Assembly: GCA_031547885.1 (NCBI GenBank)
Contig: JAVBRO010000001.1
Location: 62,001 to 126,000, forward strand
Reading direction: 5' to 3'
DNA: 64,000 bases
DNA from: UBA940 sp031547885
GTDB lineage: Bacteria; Bacteroidota; Bacteroidia; Bacteroidales; Rikenellaceae
The notes under the pieces were generated by a model. That model saw nothing but the letters and a program-made list of their open reading frames with translations. It made no database searches and had not been told where the DNA came from. The position numbers and the translations under genes were made by a program. Position 1 is the first letter of the stretch. Each line of letters opens with the position of its first letter. This document shows positions 44,807-53,819 of this stretch, in pieces.

Positions 44807-47521
44807 ATGATGAAAAAAGCCTTTCTGTTGTCCATTCTCGCCCTGGCCGTAAGCGCATGCTGCGACAAGCAGGGAGTGAAATTCACCTCGGTTACCGTCG
44901 AAATGCGCGAAAATCCCGAAGGGATTGCCGCGCAAAACCCCCGCTTCTCGTGGAAATTCACAAGCGATAAACAAGACGTCATGCAGGCCGCCTACCGCAT
45001 CGAGGTGGCGGAATCGGAAAAGGAACTGAAAGCCGGGACCGGGCACTTGTGGGACTCCGGACGCGTCGAATCGGACAGTTCCCTGCTTGTGGAGTACGCG
45101 GGCGAACCTCTCGCGACGGGTACGAAATATTGGTGGCGCGTAACAGTGTGGACAGGCCCCGGGCCGAGCGTCACAAGCGCCCCGCAGCACTTCTCGACCG
45201 CCCTCGCCGGATCGGACTGGAAAGCGCAGTGGATCGGGCTCAACGACACGGTGAACCTTAAAGTCGAGAACAACCGCACCATCCTTCCCGCCCGCTATCT
45301 GCGCAAGGAGTTCGAGGCACAGGCAAAACCCGTGCGCGCCATGCTGTACGTTTCGGGCATCGGTTCGTCGATCTGCTACATCAACGGGAAGCGCGTGGGC
45401 GACGACGTTTTCGGGCCGCTGCCGACCTGGTACGACGCATCGGTCCCTTATCTGACATACGACGTCACAGGGCTGGTCAAGAAAGGCTCGAACGTGATAG
45501 GAGCCGCCCTGGGCAACGGCCGCTACCTGACGATGCGCGAAAAGGGTATGAACGGTTTCGGGTTGCCGAGGCTGCTGGCACAACTGGATATCGAATACGC
45601 CGACGGTCAAAAAATTTCGGTCGTCAGCGACGGATCGTGGACGGCGACCGCCGACGGCCCCATCCGCACGAACAACGAATTCGACGGCGAGACCTACGAC
45701 GCACGCATGGAACTGGGCAGGTGGACCGAGATCAGGCACGCCGCCGCCTGGCCGAAAGCCGACCTGATGGAAGCTCCGAAAGGCAAACTCACCGCTCAGC
45801 TCTCCCCCAGCCTGAAAGTGATGGAAGAGATAAAACCGCTCTCGGTGAAGAAGGCCGGCGACGGGAAATATATAGTGGACATGGGGCAGAACATGGTGGG
45901 GATCGAGCACATCCGCCTGACGGGCAAAAAAGACCAGCCCATAACGATGCGTTTCGCCGAGGTGCTGAAGGACAACGGCACGGAACTCTACCTCGACAAT
46001 ATGCGCGGCGCCCTCGTGACCGACGTATACATCCCGGCGCGCGACGGCGAATTCACGTGGGAGCCTGCTTTCGTCTACCACGGATTCCGGTTCATGGAGA
46101 TATCCGGGCTCGATTACGAACCCGCGGCAGCCGATTTCACGGGAAAAGTCGTGTATGACGACATGGCCACTGTCGGTACTTTCGAGACCTCGAATGAGAC
46201 AATAAATCATATCCACAAAAACGCCTACTGGGGTATACGCGGCAACTACCGCGGTATGCCGACCGACTGCCCCCAGCGCGACGAACGCCTGGGCTGGCTT
46301 GGCGACCGCACCACGGGCGCATACGGCGAGAGCTTTATCTTCGGCAACGCGCTGCTCTACAACAAGTGGCTGGTCGACATAGAGGAGTCGATGAGCCCCG
46401 CGGGCAGCATCTCGGTGGTTTCGCCGCGCTACTGGACCATTTACAACGACGACGTGACGTGGCCGGCGGCATATTTCTACATCGCCGACATGCTTTACCG
46501 CCAGTTCGGCGACGCGAGCTCCATAAAGGCGCGCTACCCATCCATGAAAAAGTGGATCGCACACATGACCGAAGCCAGCATGGTGGACTACATCATGACG
46601 CTCGACAGATACGGCGACTGGTGCATGCCGCCCGAATCGCCCGAACTGATCCACTCGAAAGATCCATCGCGACGCACGGCAGGGCCGGTACTCAGCACAA
46701 CCGTCTTTTACAGCATACTCGAACTGATGCAGAAGTTCGCGAATATGAACGGACTGCCGCAGGATGCCGCCGAATATGCCGAACTGGCCGCAAAGGTAAA
46801 AGAGGCCTACAACGCGAAGTTCTTCAACCCGGAAACCGCGCAGTACGACAACAACACCGTCACGGCCAACATGCTCTCGCTGCAGCTTGGGCTCGTTCCG
46901 GCAGGGTACGAGGAGAGGGTTTTCGCCAATATCGTGGAGAAGACCGAGGGCGACTGCAAAGGACACGTGAGCGCCGGGGTGCTGGGTATACAGCACCTTA
47001 TGCGCGGCCTGACCCATCACGGCAACCTGGAACTCGCCTACCGGATCGTGACAAACGACACCTACCCGTCGTGGGGCTATATGATAAAGAAGGGGGCGAC
47101 CACGATCTGGGAGTTGTGGAACGGCGACACGGCCAATCCCGCCATGAACTCGCGCAACCACGTGATGCTGCTGGGCGACCTGCTGGTGTGGTTCTACGAA
47201 GACCTCGCGGGGATAAAGAACGATCCGTCGTCGGTTGCTTTCAAGAAGATAATCATGGAGCCGGTGTTCCCCGAGAAACTCGCATATGTCGATGCCTCTT
47301 ATGATTCGCCCTACGGCGTGATCGGCAGCAACTGGAAACGCGACGGCGACCGCCTGGAATGGAACATCGAGATCCCGGCGAATACTACGGCGACCGTCAA
47401 GCTGCCCGCGAAATTCGGAGTGAAGGCTGACGGCATAGCCGGGGTCCATTCCTCGGGCGAGGCCGGCGGCATACTGACCGTAGAACTCGGATCGGGGAAA
47501 TACACACTCCGGTCGGAGTGA
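44807..47521 (+). CDS. Alpha-L-rhamnosidase (GH78) lipoprotein
   Basis: Start chosen at ATG 44807 (or the next codon), which gives a lipoprotein signal ending VSAC; the upstream frame passes through the promoter. The 904 residues carry the GH78 layout: N-terminal beta domains (NPRFSWKFTSDKQD, GLGNGR-like GAALGNGRYL), the rhamnosidase concanavalin-like domain, the catalytic alpha6/alpha6 barrel with MPTDCPQRDERLGWLGD (484-500, acidic catalytic residues) and GATTIWELWNGD, and a C-terminal beta domain. It would release terminal rhamnose from plant glycosides or polysaccharides. It is a single-gene unit bracketed by inverted repeats, with a terminator after it. Confidence 0.92.
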   Translation: MMKKAFLLSILALAVSACCDKQGVKFTSVTVEMRENPEGIAAQNPRFSWKFTSDKQDVMQAAYRIEVAESEKELKAGTGHLWDSGRVESDSSLLVEYAGEPLATGTKYWWRVTVWTGPGPSVTSAPQHFSTALAGSDWKAQWIGLNDTVNLKVENNRTILPARYLRKEFEAQAKPVRAMLYVSGIGSSICYINGKRVGDDVFGPLPTWYDASVPYLTYDVTGLVKKGSNVIGAALGNGRYLTMREKGMNGFGLPRLLAQLDIEYADGQKISVVSDGSWTATADGPIRTNNEFDGETYDARMELGRWTEIRHAAAWPKADLMEAPKGKLTAQLSPSLKVMEEIKPLSVKKAGDGKYIVDMGQNMVGIEHIRLTGKKDQPITMRFAEVLKDNGTELYLDNMRGALVTDVYIPARDGEFTWEPAFVYHGFRFMEISGLDYEPAAADFTGKVVYDDMATVGTFETSNETINHIHKNAYWGIRGNYRGMPTDCPQRDERLGWLGDRTTGAYGESFIFGNALLYNKWLVDIEESMSPAGSISVVSPRYWTIYNDDVTWPAAYFYIADMLYRQFGDASSIKARYPSMKKWIAHMTEASMVDYIMTLDRYGDWCMPPESPELIHSKDPSRRTAGPVLSTTVFYSILELMQKFANMNGLPQDAAEYAELAAKVKEAYNAKFFNPETAQYDNNTVTANMLSLQLGLVPAGYEERVFANIVEKTEGDCKGHVSAGVLGIQHLMRGLTHHGNLELAYRIVTNDTYPSWGYMIKKGATTIWELWNGDTANPAMNSRNHVMLLGDLLVWFYEDLAGIKNDPSSVAFKKIIMEPVFPEKLAYVDASYDSPYGVIGSNWKRDGDRLEWNIEIPANTTATVKLPAKFGVKADGIAGVHSSGEAGGILTVELGSGKYTLRSE

Positions 47522-47551
47522 ATTACGAATTAAAAATTACGAATTACGAAT
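47521..47551. repeat. Heptanucleotide array (GAATTAC type)
   Basis: Four units of the GAATTAC heptamer with variants (GAATTAC, GAATTAA, AAATTAC, GAATTAC) start at the last base of the rhamnosidase stop codon. The same array type recurs at 58238-58265 and 61367-61387. Confidence 0.7.
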
Positions 47552-47565
47552 GAGTTTTTGAGTAA

Positions 47566-47661
47566 CGTCATTGCGAGGAGCCGCAGGCGACAAAGCAATC
47601 CAGGCAATAAGACTTAGATTGCTTCGTCCTGCTTTGTACCTAGCAGTTCCTCGCAATGATG
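47566..47661. repeat. REP-like palindrome, copy 2
   Basis: A 96-bp palindrome beginning CGTCATTGCGAGGAGCCGCA and ending CCTCGCAATGATGG. Homologous to 44615-44705 but in inverted sense. It lies in the 395-bp gap between the rhamnosidase gene and leuA, which otherwise holds the heptamer array, a terminator and the leuA promoter. Confidence 0.75.
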
Positions 47662-47689
47662 GTAATTACGTCCGTAACACAAATGAAAA

Positions 47690-47711
47690 GGCCGCAGATT
47701 GCGGTCTTTTT
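47690..47711 (+). terminator. Intrinsic terminator after the rhamnosidase gene
   Basis: Stem GGCCGCA/TGCGGTC with a 3-nt loop and a run of T (TCTTTTT) on the plus strand. It ends transcription before the leu operon. Confidence 0.7.
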
Positions 47712-47875
47712 ACGTAACGGCACCTTTGCGATTCCGCCGTTTAACGCACAAACAACGCGATTTTGTATTATTTTTTTGTGAATTTATAAATTTTTTAAAA
47801 AATTTGTATAGATTTGCAGAATATAGGATGCGCCTCGGCAATAGAAAGCCAGCTTTCTTTGCTCTCGGCTTTCGC

Positions 47876-47883
47876 TATATTTG
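47876..47883 (+). promoter_or_regulatory. -7 box of the leu operon
   Basis: TATATTTG matches TAnnTTTG, 33 bp before the leuA start codon. TTTC/TTTG elements lie 14-18 nt upstream. No leucine-rich leader peptide or T-box-like structure was noticed. Confidence 0.5.
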
Positions 47884-47916
47884 CAACCCACGAACTCATC
47901 TAACAACCAAAAAGGC

Positions 47917-49434
47917 ATGGCTCAGAAACTCTACATCTTCGACACAACGCTCCGCGACGGGGAACAAGTTCCCGGTTGCCAGCTCAACACCACCGAAAAG
48001 ATCGAAGTCGCCAAAATGCTCGAAGCCCTCGGCGTCGACATTATCGAGGCCGGATTTCCCATATCCAGCCCCGGAGACTTCAACTCGGTGCTCGAGATCT
48101 CGAAAGCGGTCACCAACCCGACCGTCTGCGCCCTTACGCGCGCAGTCAAAAAAGATATCGACGTTGCGGCCGACAGCCTACGACTAGCCCGAAACAAGCG
48201 CATACACACGGGGATAGGGGTTTCCGAACAGCATATATACAACAAACTGCGCTCGACGCCCGACAAGATAATCGAACAGGCCGTCGAGGCGGTGAAATAC
48301 GCCCGCAGGTTCGTCGACGACGTGGAGTTCTACGCCGAAGACGCCGGACGCGCCACCAACGAATACCTCGCACGCATGGTCGAGGCCGTCATTGCGGCCG
48401 GAGCCACCGTGGTGAACATTCCCGACACGACTGGCTATTGCTTCCCGGAAGAGTACGGACGCAAGATCAAATTCCTCGTGGACAACGTACCCAACATCGA
48501 CAAGGCGATCATCTCGACCCACTGTCACAACGACCTCGGTATGGCCACGGCGAATACCCTGGCGGGTATCCTGAACGGCGCGCGGCAGGCAGAAGTGACC
48601 ATCAACGGCATCGGCGAAAGGGCGGGCAACACCTCTCTGGAAGAGGTCGTGATGGCTCTGCGCACGCATCCGGCCTACGGCATCGACACCGATATAGATG
48701 CCAAACTGATAACCAAGGCGTCGCACCTGGTGTCGAGCCTGATGAATATGCCCGTGCAGCCCAACAAGGCCATAGTGGGGCGCAACGCTTTCGCCCACTC
48801 GTCGGGCATCCACCAGGACGGTGTTCTGAAGCAGCGCGACAACTATGAGATCATCGACCCCAAGGACGTGGGTATCAACGAGTCTCTCATCGCCCTGACG
48901 GCCCGCAGCGGACGCGCGGCGCTGGGACACCGCCTCGAACTTCTGGGCTACAAGCTCAACCAACAGGAGCTCGACTCTACGTACGAAAAATTCCTCGACC
49001 TTGCCGACCGCAAGAAAGAGGTGCACGACTATGACCTGCTGTACCTGGTGGGCGACCTCGAAAGGGTCCAGAATCAGAGCATCAAGCTGAAATACCTGCA
49101 GGTGATGACCGGGACGCTGATGCCGACCGCGACCGTAGTGCTGAAATTCGGCAACCATGAGCGTATGGCGATGGCCAACGGCAACGGGCCCGTCGACGCC
49201 GCCATAACGGCCATCAAGAGCCTCATCAACGAAAAAGTGATCCTGACGGAATTCCTGATGCAGGCGATGACCAAGGGGAGCAACGACGTGGGGCGCGTGC
49301 ACACGCAGGTCAAATGCGGCGACCAGTTGGCACACGGCTATGCGGCGCACACCGACACAGTGAGGGCCGCCATCGAATCGTTCATCGACGCGCTGAGGAT
49401 ACTGAACGTGACAGAAAAACCGTCAGAAGAATAG
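47917..49434 (+). CDS. leuA: 2-isopropylmalate synthase
   Basis: The first enzyme of leucine synthesis, condensing acetyl-CoA with 2-oxoisovalerate. Start at ATG 47917 (MAQKLYIFDTTLRDGEQ), which places the substrate motif DTTLRDGEQ at the N-terminus; the longer frame reads through promoter DNA. The 505 residues include STHCHNDLGMATAN with the metal histidines, GIGERAGN and the C-terminal regulatory region after residue 370 (QVMTGTLMPTATVVL), which normally gives feedback inhibition by leucine. It heads the leuA-leuC-leuD-leuB group. Confidence 0.95.
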   Translation: MAQKLYIFDTTLRDGEQVPGCQLNTTEKIEVAKMLEALGVDIIEAGFPISSPGDFNSVLEISKAVTNPTVCALTRAVKKDIDVAADSLRLARNKRIHTGIGVSEQHIYNKLRSTPDKIIEQAVEAVKYARRFVDDVEFYAEDAGRATNEYLARMVEAVIAAGATVVNIPDTTGYCFPEEYGRKIKFLVDNVPNIDKAIISTHCHNDLGMATANTLAGILNGARQAEVTINGIGERAGNTSLEEVVMALRTHPAYGIDTDIDAKLITKASHLVSSLMNMPVQPNKAIVGRNAFAHSSGIHQDGVLKQRDNYEIIDPKDVGINESLIALTARSGRAALGHRLELLGYKLNQQELDSTYEKFLDLADRKKEVHDYDLLYLVGDLERVQNQSIKLKYLQVMTGTLMPTATVVLKFGNHERMAMANGNGPVDAAITAIKSLINEKVILTEFLMQAMTKGSNDVGRVHTQVKCGDQLAHGYAAHTDTVRAAIESFIDALRILNVTEKPSEE

Positions 49435-49440
49435 TGCAAA

Positions 49441-50829
49441 ATGGCAAAGACATTAGTAGACAAGATCTGGGACGCGCACACCGTCCGCACCGAAGAGGGC
49501 GGGCGGAGTGTCCTTTATATAGACAGGCAGTATATCCACGAAGTGACCTCTCCTGTGGCTTTTTCGGGTCTCGAGAGGCGCGGGGCGAAGGTCGCGCGGC
49601 CGTCGCAGGTGACCGCCACCGCCGACCACAACATCCCCACCGTCGACCAGCACCTGCCCATAGAAGAGGAGCAGAGCCGCAACCAGGTCGAGGCGCTGGA
49701 ACGCAACTGCGCCGCACAGGGCATAGAGCTGTTCGGGATGGGGCATCCGCGCCAGGGCATCGTGCACATCATAGGCCCGGAGCAGGGTTTCACCCAGCCG
49801 GGGATGACCATTATCTGCGGAGACAGCCACACTTCGACCCACGGGGCAGTCGGCGCGGTGGCTTTCGGCGTGGGGACTTCCGAGGTCGAGATGGCGCTGG
49901 CCAGCCAGTGCATCATCCAGTCTAAGCCGCGGTCTATGCGCATCACGGTCAACGGCACGGCCGGACCGGGCCTCGAAGCGAAGGATATCATACTGTATAT
50001 CATATCTAAGATCTCTGCTTCGGGCGGGACGGGCTACTTCATCGAATTCGCGGGCGAGGCCATCCGCGCACTGTCGATGGAGGGACGCATGACGGTGTGC
50101 AACATGAGCATCGAGTGTGGCGCGAGGGGCGGCATCGTGGCCCCCGACCAGACCACTTTCGATTACCTGAAAGGCCGTCCGGCAGCGCCTGCGGGAGCCG
50201 CATGGGACAAGGCGGTCGCGCAGTGGAAAGAGCTTTACAGCGACCCCGACGCGGCGTTCGACAAGGAATACACGTTCGACGCGGCGCGCATCAAGCCGAT
50301 GATAACCTACGGCACCAATCCCGGCGAAGGGATGGCCGTCACCGACCGCATACCCGCCAGCGCCGACAAGAAAGCGCTTGCCTACATGGGCTTCAAGTCG
50401 GGTGAAAAACTGCTTGGCAAACCTGTCGACTATGTTTTCATAGGGAGCTGCACCAACGGCCGCATCGAGGATTTCCGCCTGTTCGCCGAACTGGTGAAGG
50501 GGCGCAAAAAAGCCGACGGAGTGGTCGCATGGGTGGTTCCCGGCTCGAAAGAGGTGGAACGCCTTGCACGCGAAGAGGGACTCGAAAAGATCCTCAACGA
50601 CGCCGGTTTCGAACTGCGCCAGCCGGGATGTTCGGCCTGCCTCGCGATGAACGCCGACAAGATACCGTCGGGAATGTACTGCGTCTCGACCTCGAACCGC
50701 AACTTCGAGGGGCGCCAGGGGCCGGGTGCACGCACCCTGCTCTCGGGCATCGCCGTCGCCGCGGCCGCAGCCGTTACGGGACGCATAGAAGACCCCCGGA
50801 AATTATTTGAAATGAAAGATGAAAAATGA
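49441..50829 (+). CDS. leuC: 3-isopropylmalate dehydratase large subunit
   Basis: An aconitase-family isomerase subunit of 462 residues that works with LeuD. The 4Fe-4S ligands are C337 (GSCTNGR) and C397/C400 (CSACLAMN). Other family blocks are TADHNIPT, GDSHTSTHGAVG and TSNRNFEGRQG. It starts 6 bp after leuA. The last codons (FEMKDEK, stop 50827-50829) are written by a heptanucleotide repeat array and probably replace the native C-terminus by a few residues. Confidence 0.95.
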   Translation: MAKTLVDKIWDAHTVRTEEGGRSVLYIDRQYIHEVTSPVAFSGLERRGAKVARPSQVTATADHNIPTVDQHLPIEEEQSRNQVEALERNCAAQGIELFGMGHPRQGIVHIIGPEQGFTQPGMTIICGDSHTSTHGAVGAVAFGVGTSEVEMALASQCIIQSKPRSMRITVNGTAGPGLEAKDIILYIISKISASGGTGYFIEFAGEAIRALSMEGRMTVCNMSIECGARGGIVAPDQTTFDYLKGRPAAPAGAAWDKAVAQWKELYSDPDAAFDKEYTFDAARIKPMITYGTNPGEGMAVTDRIPASADKKALAYMGFKSGEKLLGKPVDYVFIGSCTNGRIEDFRLFAELVKGRKKADGVVAWVVPGSKEVERLAREEGLEKILNDAGFELRQPGCSACLAMNADKIPSGMYCVSTSNRNFEGRQGPGARTLLSGIAVAAAAAVTGRIEDPRKLFEMKDEK

Positions 50830-50939
50830 AAGATGAAAGATTATTGTGCGCCGGATGGCGCAGGCTTTTCATCTGAAATATTAAAAACCGCAACGAAGTT
50901 GCACCACAATCTTTCATCTTTCATTTTTCATCTTTCATT
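50812..50939. repeat. Inverted heptanucleotide arrays between leuC and leuD
   Basis: The left array (50812-50841) has units GAAAGAT, GAAAAAT, GAAAGAT, GAAAGAT. The right array (50909-50939) is its reverse complement. About 67 bp lie between. Together they could form a 30-bp RNA stem in the leuC-leuD gap, and the left array contains the leuC stop codon. The same arms with a different centre are found at 59366-59498. Confidence 0.8.
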
Positions 50940-50948
50940 CTAAAAGTC

Positions 50949-51542
50949 ATGCCGATACCTAAATTCACAAAACTGACGTCGCGGGCGGTTCCGCTCCCGG
51001 TCGAGAACATAGACACCGACCAGATAATCCCGGCGCGGTTCCTCAAGGCTACCGAACGTAAAGGCTTTGGAGACAACCTTTTCCGCGACTGGCGCTACGA
51101 CAAGGAGGGCCGGAACATCCGCGAATTCCCGCTCAACGACAGCCATTACGCGGGTGAGATACTGGTTGCCGGACGCAATTTCGGATGCGGCTCGTCGCGC
51201 GAACATGCGGCGTGGGCGCTCTTCGACTACGGTTTCAAGGTGGTGGTGTCGAGCTTTTTCGCCGATATTTTCCGCAACAACGCCCTGAACAACGGCCTGC
51301 TGCCGCTGGTGGTGAGCGAGGGTTTCCTGGGCGAAATTTTCGAGGAGATCGCGGGCAACAACAACGCCAAATTCGAGGTCGACCTCGAGAACCAGACCGT
51401 CACGATCCTGTCGAACCGCCGCAGCGAATCGTTCGAGATCGACGCCTACAAGAAAAAATGCCTCCTCAACGGCCAGGACGACGTGGATTACCTGGTGAGC
51501 CTGATGCCGGAGATACGGAATTTCGAAGAAGCTAGAAAATAA
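50949..51542 (+). CDS. leuD: 3-isopropylmalate dehydratase small subunit
   Basis: A swivel-domain partner of LeuC, 197 residues. Typical motifs are NIDTDQIIPARFLK, ILVAGRNFGCGSSREHAAWAL (substrate serine loop) and FFADIFRNNALNNGLLPL. It begins 10 bp after the inverted repeat array that separates it from leuC. Together the two subunits isomerise 2- to 3-isopropylmalate. Confidence 0.95.
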   Translation: MPIPKFTKLTSRAVPLPVENIDTDQIIPARFLKATERKGFGDNLFRDWRYDKEGRNIREFPLNDSHYAGEILVAGRNFGCGSSREHAAWALFDYGFKVVVSSFFADIFRNNALNNGLLPLVVSEGFLGEIFEEIAGNNNAKFEVDLENQTVTILSNRRSESFEIDAYKKKCLLNGQDDVDYLVSLMPEIRNFEEARK

Positions 51543-51582
51543 ACCATCCGGCTATGCGGGGATGATATTTATATTTTTCGGG

Positions 51583-52737
51583 ATGAAACAGTTGATAAAA
51601 ATCATTCTTATGGGACTATTTGCTTTCCTCGGCGGCTGTACAGGCAAAAAACAGGGTGACGCGATCGCTGAATTGACCAAACCCGAATCTTTCAAAAACC
51701 GCGTCGAGTGGTTCTGGACTGAGTTCGAAGCAAAAGAAGCCGCGCTGCGCGAAACGATGGACACCAAGGCAGACTCCGATTCACTTGTGGAGCGGTTTGC
51801 CGAATTACTTGAGATTGCCTTCGACAAACCATATTTCGAGGTAGGCGGCACTTATGACCTTATCATGACACCCGAGGGCGACCGCACGAAGTTACCGATG
51901 CTGTATTATTGGTGGCTGAAAGCCCCCGAAAGCCTAAAAAGCAAATGGCGATTTTTCTATACCCGTCAAGCGTCGGCCGAGGGATTCGGTCTGCGGATGT
52001 ACGATGTCGAGGCTTCGGGCGAGGACGTGACGGTCTATTACACGGTGGATGACGAACGGCAGAAGGTTGACATGGAAATTTACTGCCCTAAGTTCGTACA
52101 ACTCGACGAAAACCAGCGTTACAGCTACCTGTTCATACTGCTCGACCAGTGTATCGGCGAACTTCACACGATACAGCATGTCGGCTATATCGACTTCCTC
52201 GATGCGGAGAAGCCGGGGGATGCAGTGCCCCTTTCCGGGCTCAAAAAGATTCTTGACAATGCTGTCGCTGAAAATAACTGGCCTGGCTGCGGGAACCCGC
52301 TCGAAATGTGGTCTAACTATGAGATCGCGAAACCAATGGATGATGACGGCATACTGCGCTCCGATATTTTTGTAGGTTATACGAACATGATGCCGCTCAT
52401 CGAAAGTTACTTTGGCAAAGAAAACATTGTTTTCGATGAAATGCTGGCGAACGGCGTGGTATGCGGGTTCATGTACTACGACAACAGCGAGGTGCCGCAG
52501 TCGGAGATTGTGCCTTTCCGCAGCCGGATCGAAGACGAGATAGAAGCCATTTACTCCGCCAGTCATGAGGTGTTCCTTACCGGCGGGGCTACGGGTTCAC
52601 GAAATTCATACATCGACATGGTTGTGTTCGATTTCGCCTCGTTCCTGCCGCAGGTCCGCGCCATAGCTGAAAAATACGGATTGAAAAACTGCGGGTTTGG
52701 CACGTTCAAGCAAGGATTCGGTATCATTAAATTCTAA
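51583..52737 (+). CDS. Hypothetical lipoprotein inside the leu operon
   Basis: Start chosen at ATG 51583, giving a lipoprotein signal MKQLIKIILMGLFAFLGGC (lipobox LGGC); a longer frame begins 21 bp upstream. The 384 residues are acidic and aromatic, with blocks FKNRVEWFWTEFEAKE, PMLYYWWLKAPESLKSKW and a late FIDMVVF-like SYIDMVVFDFASFLPQ. I do not recognise the family. It stands between leuD (40 bp before) and leuB (8 bp after), which is not a usual place for a lipoprotein, so it may be a later insertion into the operon. Confidence 0.75.
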   Translation: MKQLIKIILMGLFAFLGGCTGKKQGDAIAELTKPESFKNRVEWFWTEFEAKEAALRETMDTKADSDSLVERFAELLEIAFDKPYFEVGGTYDLIMTPEGDRTKLPMLYYWWLKAPESLKSKWRFFYTRQASAEGFGLRMYDVEASGEDVTVYYTVDDERQKVDMEIYCPKFVQLDENQRYSYLFILLDQCIGELHTIQHVGYIDFLDAEKPGDAVPLSGLKKILDNAVAENNWPGCGNPLEMWSNYEIAKPMDDDGILRSDIFVGYTNMMPLIESYFGKENIVFDEMLANGVVCGFMYYDNSEVPQSEIVPFRSRIEDEIEAIYSASHEVFLTGGATGSRNSYIDMVVFDFASFLPQVRAIAEKYGLKNCGFGTFKQGFGIIKF

Positions 52738-52745
52738 TAAAATAC

Positions 52746-53804
52746 ATGGGATTCAATATAGCGTTACTTCCCGGGGACGGGATAGGGCCGGAGATAGTCG
52801 GCGAGGCGGTGAAAGTCCTCGATGCGGTCGCGGTGAAATACGGACACAGGTTCAACTACACGAAAGCGTTGGTGGGTGCAGCCGCGATAGATGCTGTCGG
52901 AGACCCCTACCCTGCCGAAACCCACAAAATCTGCGAAGAGGCCGACGCGGTGCTTTTCGGAGCGATCGGCGATCCGAAGTACGACAACGACCCGAAGGCG
53001 AAAGTGCGCCCGGAACAGGGTCTGCTGCGGATGCGCAAGTCGCTGGGATTGTTCGCCAACCTGCGCCCGGTGCAGCTTTTCGACAGCCTGCTCGACCGTT
53101 CGCCGCTCCGTCAGGAAGTGGTGCGGGGGACCGATTTCGTCTGCCTGCGCGAACTGACCGGAGGAATATATTTCGGCGAAAAAGGGCGCACAGACAACGG
53201 CGACACCGCTTTCGACACCTGCACCTACACCCGTGCGGAGGTCGACCGGATCGTGCGCATGGCTTTCGGCCTTGCGATGAAACGCCGCCGGAAACTTACG
53301 GTCGTCGATAAGGCCAACGTGCTGGAGACCTCGCGGCTGTGGCGCGAGACCGCGCAGGCAATAGCGCCGGAATTCCCCGAGGTGGCGGTGGACTACATGT
53401 TCGTGGACAACGCCGCGATGCAGCTTATCCGCCAGCCCGCGTACTTCGACGTGATGGTGACGGAGAATATGTTCGGCGACATCCTGACCGACGAGGCCAG
53501 CGTCATCAGCGGCTCCCTTGGGATGCTTCCGTCGGCGAGCCTCGGCACAAAGAACGCGCTGTTCGAGCCGATCCACGGTTCGTACCCCCAGGCGGCCGGA
53601 AAAAACATCGCCAATCCCATGGCCACGATACTCTCGGCGGCGATGATGCTCCAGCATCTTGGCCTCGACGCGGAAGGCGCTGATATACGCGGCGCTGTGA
53701 ACCGGGCGCTTGAAAACGGAGTCGTCACCGAGGACCTTGCTAAAAAAGATGAGAAAACCTGCCGGACTTCCGAAGTGGGTGATTATATTTGTAGCCGAAT
53801 CTAA
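52746..53804 (+). CDS. leuB: 3-isopropylmalate dehydrogenase
   Basis: An NAD-dependent decarboxylating dehydrogenase of 352 residues, third step of leucine synthesis. Motifs are LLPGDGIGPEIV at the start, the substrate arginines in GLLRMRKSLGLFANLRP, DKANVLETSRLWRE and the metal/NAD block MFGDILTDEASVISGSLGMLPSASLG followed by EPIHGS. It starts 8 bp after the lipoprotein gene and is followed 15 bp later by an ABC transporter gene. No ilv genes are in this window. Confidence 0.95.
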   Translation: MGFNIALLPGDGIGPEIVGEAVKVLDAVAVKYGHRFNYTKALVGAAAIDAVGDPYPAETHKICEEADAVLFGAIGDPKYDNDPKAKVRPEQGLLRMRKSLGLFANLRPVQLFDSLLDRSPLRQEVVRGTDFVCLRELTGGIYFGEKGRTDNGDTAFDTCTYTRAEVDRIVRMAFGLAMKRRRKLTVVDKANVLETSRLWRETAQAIAPEFPEVAVDYMFVDNAAMQLIRQPAYFDVMVTENMFGDILTDEASVISGSLGMLPSASLGTKNALFEPIHGSYPQAAGKNIANPMATILSAAMMLQHLGLDAEGADIRGAVNRALENGVVTEDLAKKDEKTCRTSEVGDYICSRI

Positions 53805-53819
53805 AAACACGACCAATCA

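Noticed and set aside
44750..47449. Very long minus-strand frame (899 codons) opposite the rhamnosidase gene
   Set aside because: It is the antisense shadow of a clear GH78 gene; its sequence is rich in H, R and V in the way typical of GC-rich antisense frames.
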